Below are positions 1 to 7,817 of a stretch of 64,000 bases of DNA, one piece after another. The position numbers were made by a program, and so were the translations under genes. Positions within the stretch are counted from its first letter, which is position 1; every line of letters starts with the position of its first letter. Source of the DNA: Polaribacter aestuariivivens (lineage in GTDB: Bacteria > Bacteroidota > Bacteroidia > Flavobacteriales > Flavobacteriaceae); the NCBI RefSeq assembly GCF_005885675.1, contig NZ_VANR01000005.1:1-64000 (forward strand), written 5' to 3'. Below the pieces are notes generated by a model that was not told the origin of the DNA, searched no databases, and saw only the letters and a program-made list of their open reading frames with translations.

Positions 1-136
1 AAAGGTAGGTTCTATACGCGTTACGCACCCGTGCGCCGGTCGTCATCTGGTGCAAGCACCAATGTTACCCCTCGACTTGCATGTGTTAGGCCTGCCGCTA
101 GCGTTCATCCTGAGCCAGGATCAAACTCTTCATTGT
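1..136 (-). rRNA. rrs: 16S ribosomal RNA, 5' end (partial)
   Basis: Read on the minus strand, this begins with GAAGAGTTTGATCCTGGCTC and continues through the conserved GCTAGCGGCAGGCCTAACAC and CATGCAAGTCGAGGGG segments typical of Bacteroidota 16S rRNA. The 5' end is set about five bases before GAAGAG by analogy with other 16S genes, so it is good to a few bases. The gene runs off the left edge of the window. It is transcribed leftward from three promoters between 384 and 674. Confidence 0.97.
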
Positions 137-383
137 ATATCTTAAATAATATGAATGAATAAGTTTCAAAAGAATTTACATTATAAATAATGCGGTTATT
201 CTACTCTTTGTTTACGCTGTCAATTTCAATATTTTCAATGAACTTTTAGGGTATCGCACTCTTGCTTTCACAATCGTTATAAATCCTAATTTGTAGAAAC
301 GCTAGAATCGAACTAACTAATAATTACTCTAAATTACTATTCCAAAATCTCTTTGATCGTTTTGCTATTTCCATTAGCGGGTG

Positions 384-413
384 CAAATTTAAAACTTATT
401 TTTAAATTGACAA
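384..413 (-). promoter_or_regulatory. rRNA operon promoter, proximal
   Basis: On the minus strand, TTGTCAA (-33 region, 407-413) is followed after about 16 bases by TAAATTTG (-7, 384-391), matching the Bacteroidota housekeeping consensus. The initial transcript would begin in GCACCCGCTAATGG. That segment is nearly identical downstream of the distal promoter at 645-674. Confidence 0.75.
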
Positions 414-487
414 GTAAAATAATTATTTTTTTTAAATCTTTTTTACCCTCTAAAAAAATGAACCTTACTCCCCGATAAATCGGACGG

Positions 488-515
488 CAAAGATACAATG
501 TTTTTTAATTATCAA
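488..515 (-). promoter_or_regulatory. rRNA operon promoter, middle
   Basis: On the minus strand TTGAT (511-515) precedes TATCTTTG (488-495), a perfect -7 box. The start region GCCGTCCG is GC-rich, as at the other rRNA promoters here. Confidence 0.75.
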
Positions 516-644
516 CCTAATTTAATTTCGTTTTTTTTTAATCTTTTTTTCTCCAAAAAAACAAATCAACTAAAACAAACTAATAATACAAAAACAACAC
601 CTCAATGAACTCTACTAACGTAACTGTTTTTCCGTTAGCGGGTG

Positions 645-674
645 CAAATATACAACTCCTTTTTACTCTCACAA
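645..674 (-). promoter_or_regulatory. rRNA operon promoter, distal
   Basis: On the minus strand TTGTG (670-674) precedes TATATTTG (645-652), followed by GCACCCGCTAACGG. With the promoters at 384 and 488 this gives three tandem promoters in front of the 16S gene, leaving a leader of roughly 240-500 nt. Confidence 0.75.
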
Positions 675-904
675 CCCTTTTTACAAATTCTTTTCTGTTT
701 TATTTCTTCTAAAACTTTAACCCATTGAAAACACGAAAGTTAGAACCAAAAGTTTTTTGAATCTTTTTTATTTCTAATAGCAAAAACCAAAACTACTGAA
801 TAATTTTATCTATATCTTGGAGATAAGATACCACAGAATAACAGCATTATCTTTTACAATTTAATTTGTTGCTAATACTTTTTACTACTACAAATACTTC
901 ATAA

Positions 905-1019
905 AGGTGCTTGTGTTAGGGATTGAAGCATTTGTTTGAGCTCTTTTATTTGCAATATAAAGCAAATAAAAAGCAAGTGCGGAAAGCCCGGTCGCGCTTT
1001 TTTTGCGCGGAAACACCCA
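905..1019 (+). ncRNA. Structured intergenic RNA element, copy 1
   Basis: The segment opens GTGTTAGGGATTGAAGC and closes GCGGAAAGCCCG...GGAAACACCC. GTGTT can pair with AACAC and GGG with CCC. Inside, GCATTTG can pair with CAAGTGC, and TATTTGC with GCAAATA as a terminal hairpin. GCGC-rich bases near the end can form another small hairpin. A second copy is at 20176-20251 and a divergent third at 56985-57127. It resembles, from memory, the Flavo-1 conserved RNA motif; I could not check this. Function unknown. It lies between the rRNA promoters and the thrS promoter. Confidence 0.6.
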
Positions 1020-1052
1020 AATAAAGATTACTATAATAAGTACATATATATA

Positions 1053-1083
1053 TTGTGTAAAAAATTGTTTTCTAATATCTTTG
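1053..1083 (+). promoter_or_regulatory. thrS promoter
   Basis: TTG at 1053-1055 and TATCTTTG at 1076-1083, 20 bp apart: a canonical Bacteroidota promoter. The start region (CAATCTC) is AT-rich, unlike the rRNA promoters. The leader before the thrS ATG would be only about 15 nt. Confidence 0.75.
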
Positions 1084-1105
1084 CAATCTCAAAATTATAT
1101 TTTAA

Positions 1106-3046
1106 ATGATTAAAATTACTTTACCTGACGGAAGTATTAAGGAGTTTGCAATAAATAGCACTCCTATGGATGTTGCAAAAAGCATTAGTGAAGGTTTCGC
1201 TAGAAACGTTATATCTGCAAGTTTTAACGGAACGACTGTTGAAACCACTACTCCACTTACCAAAGATGGTTCTTTAGTTTTATTTACATTTAATGATGAT
1301 GGTGGGAAGAAAGCTTTCTGGCATTCCTCTGCACATGTTTTGGCTGAAACTATTTTAAGTTTTTATCCGAATGCGAAGTTAACAATAGGACCTGCAATTG
1401 ATAATGGTTTTTATTACGATGTTGATTTAGGAGAAGAAGTACTTTCTGAAAATGATTTTGGTAAGTTAGAAAAGAAGTTTTTAGAAATTGCTCGAGGAAA
1501 ACATGAATTTTCTATGCGTTCGGTTTCTAAGGCAGATGCTTTGTCTTTATATAAAGAAGAAAATAATGAATATAAAGTTGAGTTGATAGAAAACTTGACG
1601 GATGGTGATATCACTTTTTGTGACCACAGTAATTTTACTGACTTATGTAGAGGGGGGCACATTCCAAATACTGGAATTATAAAAGCTGTAAAAATAATGA
1701 ATGTTGCTGGTGCTTATTGGCGTGGTGACGAAAAGAATAATCAGTTGACTCGTGTTTATGGAATTAGTTTTCCAAAGCAAAAAATGTTGACTGAATATTT
1801 AGAGTTGCTAGAAGAAGCTAAAAAGAGAGACCACAGAAAGTTAGGAAAAGAATTAGAACTGTTTACTTTTTCTCAAAAAGTAGGTGCAGGTTTGCCTTTG
1901 TGGTTACCAAAAGGAGCTGCTTTACGAGCTCGTTTAGAAGATTTTTTAAAAGCGGCGCAGAAAAAAGCAGGATACGAAATGGTAATGACACCTCATATTG
2001 GTCAGAAAGAACTATATGTTACTTCTGGACATTATGAAAAATATGGTGAAGACAGTTTCCAAGCCATTAAAACTCCGAAAATGGATGAAGAGTTTTTGTT
2101 AAAACCAATGAACTGCCCACATCACTGTGAGGTTTACAACTTTAAACCACATTCTTATAAAGATTTACCAAAACGCTTTGCAGAGTTCGGGACTGTATAC
2201 AGATATGAACAAAGTGGAGAACTACATGGATTAACACGTGTTAGAGGTTTTACGCAAGATGATGCTCATATTTTCTGTACATCAGAACAATTAGATCAAG
2301 AGTTTAAAAACGTAATAGACTTAGTATTATATGTGTTTGGATCATTAGGATTCGAAGATTTTACAGCACAAGTTTCTATTAGAGATAAAAATAATCCTGA
2401 TAAATATATAGGAGACACAGAAACTTGGGAAATTGCAGAACAAGCAATTATTAATGCAGCAACAGATAAGGGTTTAAATTTTGTTGTTGAAGAGGGTGAA
2501 GCTGCCTTTTATGGCCCTAAATTAGATTTTATGGTGAAGGATGCACTAGGCAGAAGTTGGCAATTAGGAACCATACAAGTTGATTATAATTTACCAAAAC
2601 GTTTTGATTTGACCTATACAGGTTCAGATAATCAATCTCACAGACCTGTAATGATTCATAGAGCGCCATTTGGTTCCATGGAACGATTTATTGCAGTATT
2701 GCTAGAACATACAGGTGGAAATTTCCCACTTTGGCTAACACCAGATCAAGTTATCTTATTGCCAATCAGTGACAAATATCAAAAATATTCAGAAAAAGTT
2801 TTAGAATCGTTAGAAAATTCCGAAATTCGCGCCCTCGTAGACAACCGAAGTGAAAAAACCGGACGTAAAATACGAGATGCAGAAGTTAGTAAAGTACCAT
2901 TTATGGTAATTGTTGGTGAAAAAGAAGAGCAAGATGGCACGGTTTCTGTAAGAAAACATGGTGAAGGTGATATTGGAACATTTACCATTGAAGAATTTAT
3001 TTCTTTAATTAAAGAAGAAGAAAGTAAAACATTGAAAAAATTTTAG
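1106..3046 (+). CDS. thrS: Threonine--tRNA ligase
   Basis: Charges tRNA-Thr with threonine in the cytoplasm. The 646-residue product has the usual full length. A TGS domain covers about residues 1-62. The editing domain follows, with the HSSAH motif at 73-77 and the downstream C/H pair in DLCRGGHIPNTG. The class II core spans about 245-540, with motif 2 (RYEQSGELHGLTRVRGFTQD) and motif 3 (HRAPFGSMERF), and the anticodon-binding domain ends the protein. It is first in a thrS-infC-rpmI-rplT group, a conserved translation cluster. The ATG lies about 22 bases after the -7 box at 1076-1083. Confidence 0.97.
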   Translation: MIKITLPDGSIKEFAINSTPMDVAKSISEGFARNVISASFNGTTVETTTPLTKDGSLVLFTFNDDGGKKAFWHSSAHVLAETILSFYPNAKLTIGPAIDNGFYYDVDLGEEVLSENDFGKLEKKFLEIARGKHEFSMRSVSKADALSLYKEENNEYKVELIENLTDGDITFCDHSNFTDLCRGGHIPNTGIIKAVKIMNVAGAYWRGDEKNNQLTRVYGISFPKQKMLTEYLELLEEAKKRDHRKLGKELELFTFSQKVGAGLPLWLPKGAALRARLEDFLKAAQKKAGYEMVMTPHIGQKELYVTSGHYEKYGEDSFQAIKTPKMDEEFLLKPMNCPHHCEVYNFKPHSYKDLPKRFAEFGTVYRYEQSGELHGLTRVRGFTQDDAHIFCTSEQLDQEFKNVIDLVLYVFGSLGFEDFTAQVSIRDKNNPDKYIGDTETWEIAEQAIINAATDKGLNFVVEEGEAAFYGPKLDFMVKDALGRSWQLGTIQVDYNLPKRFDLTYTGSDNQSHRPVMIHRAPFGSMERFIAVLLEHTGGNFPLWLTPDQVILLPISDKYQKYSEKVLESLENSEIRALVDNRSEKTGRKIRDAEVSKVPFMVIVGEKEEQDGTVSVRKHGEGDIGTFTIEEFISLIKEEESKTLKKF

Positions 3047-3116
3047 TTAATTTTGAAATTCAATAAAATAAAAAGGTTTGTATAAAACCATAAGTTAAAT
3101 TTAAAAATTTTAAGTC

Positions 3117-3677
3117 ATAGCAATACGTAGAAGTAGGTCAAGAAGACCGTTGAGAGTAATCAAAGAAGATCAACATAGAATTAATGAAAAAATAAAATAT
3201 GTTGACGAAGTTCGCCTTGTAGGTGATAATGTAGAAATTGGTGTATATCCATTAGCAAAAGCTAAAGAAATTGCCAAAGAACAAGAGTTGGATTTGGTAG
3301 AAATATCTCCAAAAGCAAAACCACCTGTTTGTAAAGTTATTGATTACAAGAAGTTCTTGTATGAGCAAAAAAAACGTGAAAAAGCTTTAAAATCTAAAGC
3401 TACTAAAGTTACCATTAAAGAAATACGTTTTGGACCTCAAACAGATGAGCATGACTATGAATTTAAGAAAAAACATGCCATAAAATTCTTACAAGATGGA
3501 GCTAAATTAAAAGCATTTGTATTTTTCAAAGGACGTTCAATCATCTTTAAAGAACAAGGACAAATTCTATTATTAAAGTTAGCTCAAGAATTAGAAGAGT
3601 ATGGTAAAGTTGAGCAATTACCAAAATTAGAAGGTAAACGTATGATTATGTTTATTGCTCCAAAAAAAGTAAAATAA
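3117..3677 (+). CDS. infC: Translation initiation factor IF-3, likely AUA start
   Basis: IF-3 binds the 30S subunit and checks start-codon/initiator-tRNA pairing. The sequence from HRINEKI through [19 protein letters not shown] and the C-domain ending FIAPKKVK is a complete IF-3. No ATG or GTG is available: between the in-frame stop at 3111 and the body, the candidates are ATA at 3117, ATA at 3123 and TTG at 3150. The reading from 3117, (M)[17 protein letters not shown], supplies the basic N-terminus expected of this family, so I choose ATA at 3117. A non-canonical start fits the known autoregulation of infC, which uses AUU in E. coli. The alternative is TTG at 3150. Confidence 0.9.
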   Translation: MAIRRSRSRRPLRVIKEDQHRINEKIKYVDEVRLVGDNVEIGVYPLAKAKEIAKEQELDLVEISPKAKPPVCKVIDYKKFLYEQKKREKALKSKATKVTIKEIRFGPQTDEHDYEFKKKHAIKFLQDGAKLKAFVFFKGRSIIFKEQGQILLLKLAQELEEYGKVEQLPKLEGKRMIMFIAPKKVK

Positions 3678-3755
3678 TTACAAAAAAAAACATCACAACA
3701 TTTTAGATGTTAATTTTGTAAATAATAATATTAAGCAAGTTAAAACGAAGGAGAA

Positions 3756-3953
3756 ATGCCTAAAATGAAAACCAAATCTAGCGCCAAAAAAAGATTTAAA
3801 CTTACTGGTTCTGGAAAAATTAAAAGAAAGCACGCGTTTAAAAGTCACATCTTAACAAAGAAGTCTAAAAAACGTAAGTTAAAGTTAACTCATGATACTT
3901 TGGTACACAAAGCAGATGAGCCAAACATTAAATTGCAATTAAACTTAAAATAA
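3756..3953 (+). CDS. rpmI: 50S ribosomal protein L35
   Basis: A 65-residue, highly basic protein of the large ribosomal subunit. It begins [20 protein letters not shown], the L35 signature, and has the usual length. An AAGGAG tract at 3748-3753 sits very close to the ATG, which is notable because genes in this phylum seldom use a Shine-Dalgarno sequence. The leader 3678-3755 contains the short inverted repeat AACATC/GATGTT. Cotranscription with infC and rplT is likely. Confidence 0.96.
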   Translation: MPKMKTKSSAKKRFKLTGSGKIKRKHAFKSHILTKKSKKRKLKLTHDTLVHKADEPNIKLQLNLK

Positions 3954-4020
3954 GTTTAATAACAGGGAATTTTATTATTAACCATGTAATGTAGCAATTA
4001 AAATCATATTTAATTAAAAG

Positions 4021-4060
4021 TACGTTTGTAACGTCGCTCATTACAAAACACATTGAAATT
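4021..4060 (+). promoter_or_regulatory. Hairpin directly before rplT
   Basis: TTTGTAA (4025-4031) and TTACAAA (4041-4047) can form a hairpin with a 9-nt loop that ends 13 nt before the rplT ATG. L20 represses its own operon at an mRNA site in other bacteria; whether this hairpin does so here is inference only. Confidence 0.3.
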
Positions 4061-4405
4061 ATGCCAAGATCAGTAAATTCAGTAGCCTCAAGAAGAAGAA
4101 GAAAAAAAATCTTGAAGGCAGCAAAAGGTTACTTCGGACGTAGAAAAAACGTTTACACAGTAGCAAAAAATGCGGTTGAAAAAGGTATGCTTTATGCATA
4201 TAGAGACCGTAAAAACAATAAGAGAAACTTCCGTTCTTTATGGATTGTACGTATTAACGCTGCAGCTCGTTTAAATGGAATGTCTTACTCTCAGTTTATG
4301 GGAAAAGTAAAAGCTAATAACATCGAATTAAACCGTAAGGTTTTAGCAGATTTAGCTGTAAACAACCCAGAAGCTTTTAAGGCAGTTGTAGAGAAAATTA
4401 AATAA
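4061..4405 (+). CDS. rplT: 50S ribosomal protein L20
   Basis: A 114-residue protein needed for early 23S rRNA folding. It opens [20 protein letters not shown] and has the GYFGRRKN and [12 protein letters not shown] blocks typical of L20, with the usual length. It is the last gene of the thrS group and is followed by a strong terminator. In other bacteria L20 represses rpmI-rplT translation; the hairpin before the start is a possible site. Confidence 0.97.
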   Translation: MPRSVNSVASRRRRKKILKAAKGYFGRRKNVYTVAKNAVEKGMLYAYRDRKNNKRNFRSLWIVRINAAARLNGMSYSQFMGKVKANNIELNRKVLADLAVNNPEAFKAVVEKIK

Positions 4406-4427
4406 ATATAAATTACTTGCTTATAAT

Positions 4428-4458
4428 AAAACCCAAACGATTTCGTTTGGGTTTTTTT
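4428..4458 (+). terminator. Rho-independent terminator after rplT
   Basis: AAACCCAAACGA/TTTCGTTTGGGTTT hairpin followed by seven T residues. Confidence 0.9.
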
Positions 4459-4508
4459 AGTACATTTATTCTTTTGAAAAAAAAATCGTTTACAAAAAAA
4501 ACAGATAC

Positions 4509-5090
4509 ATGAAACTTTTAAAAATTACAATTCTTTTCACCTTTTTAACGTCAATTATTTACTCTCAAGAATCACAAAATGAAACAATTTCTTTAGAAAC
4601 TCAATTTGACGATATATATAGAACTTCCACCTCATATCAAAATTATAAGGTGATTAGTAAAGACAAATTTCAGAAACTAAAACAAGATGTGTTAGACTCA
4701 ATAAAGGCGTCTCAAAAACTTATTTCAGAAAAAGAAAGATTACTTAAAACGGAAAGAGAAAACATCGAAAAAATACAAAAAGATCTTTCTAAAACTCAGT
4801 TTGATTTAAAAACATCAACAAACAAAGAAAATTCTATTTCTTTATTTGGTTTACAACTAAACAAAACTACGTATAACCTTATTTTATGGGGGCTTGTTTT
4901 TATACTAACATTAACTTTATTATACTTTGCTTACAAATTTTCTAAAAGCAATGTTATTACTAAAGAAGCGCAAAATAACTTATTAGAAATTGAACAAGAA
5001 TACGAACTGCATAGAAAAAAATCATTGGAGAAAGAACAAAAGTTAAGAAGACAGCTCCAAGATGAAATTAATAAGCAGCGCAATAATTAA
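4509..5090 (+). CDS. Membrane-anchored coiled-coil protein, function unknown
   Basis: 193 residues, function not recognised. The first 19 residues form a signal peptide ending IIYSQES. Residues about 50-105 are rich in K/E/Q with heptad-like spacing, suggesting a coiled coil. One transmembrane helix follows at about 123-142 (YNLILWGLVFILTLTLLYFA), and the tail is a second charged helix. This predicts a periplasmic coil and a cytoplasmic coil joined by one helix. It stands alone between the rplT terminator and the glucan cluster. Confidence 0.8.
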   Translation: MKLLKITILFTFLTSIIYSQESQNETISLETQFDDIYRTSTSYQNYKVISKDKFQKLKQDVLDSIKASQKLISEKERLLKTERENIEKIQKDLSKTQFDLKTSTNKENSISLFGLQLNKTTYNLILWGLVFILTLTLLYFAYKFSKSNVITKEAQNNLLEIEQEYELHRKKSLEKEQKLRRQLQDEINKQRNN

Positions 5091-5229
5091 ATTCATGTTT
5101 TTTTTCTTGCAGATATAGCAAACAAAATTTCAAACTACTATTAAATATGTATTAAGTTATTGATATTCTCTTTTTATATTATTAAAGTAATAATAATGTT
5201 GCTTTCATAGGTATACCTGATTTTTTTTT

Positions 5230-5261
5230 GTTAATTTAACGTCGTTAATTATCTAATTAAC
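5230..5261. promoter_or_regulatory. Two palindromes upstream of the glucan operon
   Basis: GTTAATTTAAC (5230-5240) is an 11-bp palindrome. GTTAATT-ATCT-AATTAAC (5244-5261) is a perfect 7-bp inverted repeat. They lie 36-67 bases before the first gene of the alpha-glucan cluster, where an operator would be expected. The regulator is unknown. Confidence 0.4.
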
Positions 5262-5296
5262 AAAGTTCACTAAACTTTAAACTATCTTTTAAACTT

Positions 5297-6502
5297 ATGA
5301 AAGCACTTTTTTTTACAAGAGAATTTCCTCCGTACGTATATGGTGGGGCTGGAGTTCATGTCGAATATTTAGCAAATGAACTTGCTAAATTAATGGAAGT
5401 TGATGTGAGGTGTTTTGGTGATCAAGATTTAAAAAATGACAATCTATCTGTAAAAGGCTATCCGTTTGAAAATATTATTTTCGACGAATCAGATGATAAA
5501 TTAAAAGCAGTTCTAAAAACACTAAGTACTTGTATTCAAATGAATGCAAAAACTATAAATGCAGATGTTGTACACTGCCACACTTGGTATGCTCAATTTG
5601 CAGGTATTGTAGCCAAACTTTGCTACAACATTCCATTAGTTATTACAACTCACTCATTAGAACCACTAAGACCTTGGAAACGCGAACAATTAGGAAACGG
5701 ATACGAAGCATCCTCTTGGATTGAAAAAACTGCAATAGAAATGGCAGACGCTATTATTGCCGTTTCAAAAGAAACTAAGGTAGATGTACTAAAACATTTT
5801 AATGTTGATGAGAGTAAGGTAAAGGTGATTTATAACGGAATTAATTTAAAAGAATACGTAGTTACTAAAGAAACTTCGACTTTAGAAGAATATAATATAG
5901 ATAAATCAAAACCTTACGTACTTTTTGTAGGAAGAATAACAAGGCAAAAAGGAATTATTCATTTAGTAAATGCAATAAAATATATTGATAAAGAAACACA
6001 AATAGTACTTTGTGCAGGTGCTCCAGACACAAAGGAAATTGGTATTGAAATGGAAAATGCCGTAAATGAAGTAAAAAAAACCAGAGATAACGTTATTTGG
6101 ATTGATAAAATGGTTACCAAAAAAGAAGTTATTCAATTGTACTCACATGCAGACGTTTTTTGTTGCCCTTCTATTTATGAGCCTTTTGGAATTATTAATA
6201 TTGAAGCCATGGCTTGTAAAACAGCTGTTGTTGCAAGCGCTGTTGGAGGCATTAAAGAAGTTGTTGTTCATAATGAAACCGGTCTTTTAATTCCTGTTGA
6301 ACAACAAAAAGAAGCACCTTTTGAACCTGAAAATCCAGATAAATTTGCAAGAGATTTGGCAAATGGAATTAATAAAATAATTAATAACCCTACTTTGAAA
6401 AATCAAATGGCAGAAAAAAGTAGAAAAAGAGTTGAAGATCATTTTGACTGGGTTTCAATTGCCAAACAAGTAGAAAAGTTATACGAATCATTAAAAAAAT
6501 AA
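5297..6502 (+). CDS. GT4 glycogen synthase / maltose-1-phosphate synthase (GlgA or GlgM)
   Basis: A 401-residue GT4 glycosyltransferase. It opens with FTREFPPYVYGGAGVHVEYL, which matches the actinobacterial-type GlgA/GlgM group better than the classical GT5 GlgA. The C-terminal Rossmann half carries FVGRITRQKG and the EX7E-like EPFGIINIEAM. It should use ADP-glucose. In mycobacteria this type is GlgM, which joins ADP-glucose and glucose-1-phosphate to give maltose-1-phosphate, the substrate of GlgE. A glgE gene lies two genes downstream, so GlgM activity is plausible (inference). It is first in the cluster and 4 bp from glgC. Confidence 0.88.
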   Translation: MKALFFTREFPPYVYGGAGVHVEYLANELAKLMEVDVRCFGDQDLKNDNLSVKGYPFENIIFDESDDKLKAVLKTLSTCIQMNAKTINADVVHCHTWYAQFAGIVAKLCYNIPLVITTHSLEPLRPWKREQLGNGYEASSWIEKTAIEMADAIIAVSKETKVDVLKHFNVDESKVKVIYNGINLKEYVVTKETSTLEEYNIDKSKPYVLFVGRITRQKGIIHLVNAIKYIDKETQIVLCAGAPDTKEIGIEMENAVNEVKKTRDNVIWIDKMVTKKEVIQLYSHADVFCCPSIYEPFGIINIEAMACKTAVVASAVGGIKEVVVHNETGLLIPVEQQKEAPFEPENPDKFARDLANGINKIINNPTLKNQMAEKSRKRVEDHFDWVSIAKQVEKLYESLKK

Positions 6503-6506
6503 TCAG

Positions 6507-7781
6507 ATGATAAACGACAAAGTATTAGGAATAATTTTAGGAGGAGGACAAGGATCTAGATTATATCCATTAACAGAAGACAGATCTAAACCAGCAGTAC
6601 CAATTGCAGGAAAATATAGGTTGGTAGATATTCCTATCTCAAATTGTATAAATTCCGATATTAAAAGAATGTATGTATTAACACAATTTAATTCTGCATC
6701 TTTAAATCAACATATAAAAAACACCTATCATTTTAGTTTTTTCAGTACAGCATTTGTAGATGTTTTAGCTGCAGAACAAACCATACATAGTGATAAATGG
6801 TTTCAAGGTACTGCAGATGCTGTAAGACAGAGTATGCATCATTTCCTTCAAAATGACTTCGAGTATGCTTTAATACTTTCTGGGGATCAGTTATATCAAA
6901 TGGATTTTAATGATATGATTAAAAAACATCGAGAAAGTAACGCAGAAATTTCAATTGCAACTTACCCAGTAAACGCAAAAGATGCAACTTCTTTTGGAAT
7001 TTTAAAAACAAATGACGAAAATATTATCACCTCTTTTATAGAAAAACCAGATGCAGATTTATTGCCTGATTGGACTTCAGATGTTAGTGACCAAATGAAA
7101 AATGAAGAGAGACACTATTTAGCATCTATGGGAATTTATATTTTCAATAGAGACCTTTTAGTGAAATTAATGAACAATCCAGATACCGTTGATTTTGGAA
7201 AAGAAATTATACCACAAGCAATTGGTGAGCACAAAACTTTAAGTTACCAATATGAAGGATATTGGACAGATATCGGAAATATAGATTCTTTCTTTGAAGC
7301 AAATTTGGGCTTAGCAGAAGAAGTCCCAAAATTTAATTTATACGACGAAGAAAATCGAATATATACTAGAGCAAGAATATTACCTACCTCAAAAGTTTCT
7401 GGAACAATGCTGCACAAAGCCGTAATTGGAGAAGGTTGTATTATAAATGCTGCTAAAATAGACACGTGTGTTATTGGAATTCGATCTAGAATAGGTAAAG
7501 AAGCAGTAGTTTCAAACACATATATGATGGGTAATGATAGTTTTGAAACCTTAGAGGAAGTTGCCAATAATAAAATAGAAATCATGATGGGAATTGGTGA
7601 TAGATGTCACATCAATAATTGTATTATAGATAAAAATTGTAGAATTGGTGACGATACTAAAATTAACGGAGGTCCTCATTTAGAAGATACTGAAACAGAT
7701 ACTTACTTTATTAAAGACGGAATTGTAGTTATTAAAAAAGAAGCTGTAATACCCAAAGGAACTAAAATTGGGATGGACTAA
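6507..7781 (+). CDS. glgC: Glucose-1-phosphate adenylyltransferase
   Basis: Makes ADP-glucose from glucose-1-phosphate and ATP, the committed step of bacterial alpha-glucan synthesis. The 424-residue protein has the nucleotidyltransferase loop GGGQGSRLYPLTEDRSKPAV, FQGTADAVRQ, SGDQLYQMD and the C-terminal left-handed beta-helix with repeated isoleucine-rich turns. It starts 4 bp after the GT4 gene and feeds it. Confidence 0.95.
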   Translation: MINDKVLGIILGGGQGSRLYPLTEDRSKPAVPIAGKYRLVDIPISNCINSDIKRMYVLTQFNSASLNQHIKNTYHFSFFSTAFVDVLAAEQTIHSDKWFQGTADAVRQSMHHFLQNDFEYALILSGDQLYQMDFNDMIKKHRESNAEISIATYPVNAKDATSFGILKTNDENIITSFIEKPDADLLPDWTSDVSDQMKNEERHYLASMGIYIFNRDLLVKLMNNPDTVDFGKEIIPQAIGEHKTLSYQYEGYWTDIGNIDSFFEANLGLAEEVPKFNLYDEENRIYTRARILPTSKVSGTMLHKAVIGEGCIINAAKIDTCVIGIRSRIGKEAVVSNTYMMGNDSFETLEEVANNKIEIMMGIGDRCHINNCIIDKNCRIGDDTKINGGPHLEDTETDTYFIKDGIVVIKKEAVIPKGTKIGMD

Positions 7782-7817
7782 TTTTTAATTCTTTAAAATA
7801 AAAAGAAAAATAGTAGA

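Noticed and set aside
52..384. BoxA-type antitermination site in the rRNA leader
   Set aside because: No convincing TGCTCTTTAACA-like sequence on the transcribed (minus) strand; a similar word (CTACTCTTTG) is on the wrong strand.
1414..1662. Minus-strand frame inside thrS
   Set aside because: Lies wholly within a well supported conserved gene; composition is that of a shadow frame. The same holds for many other internal frames, such as those in icmF, sdaA, glnN and dnaK.
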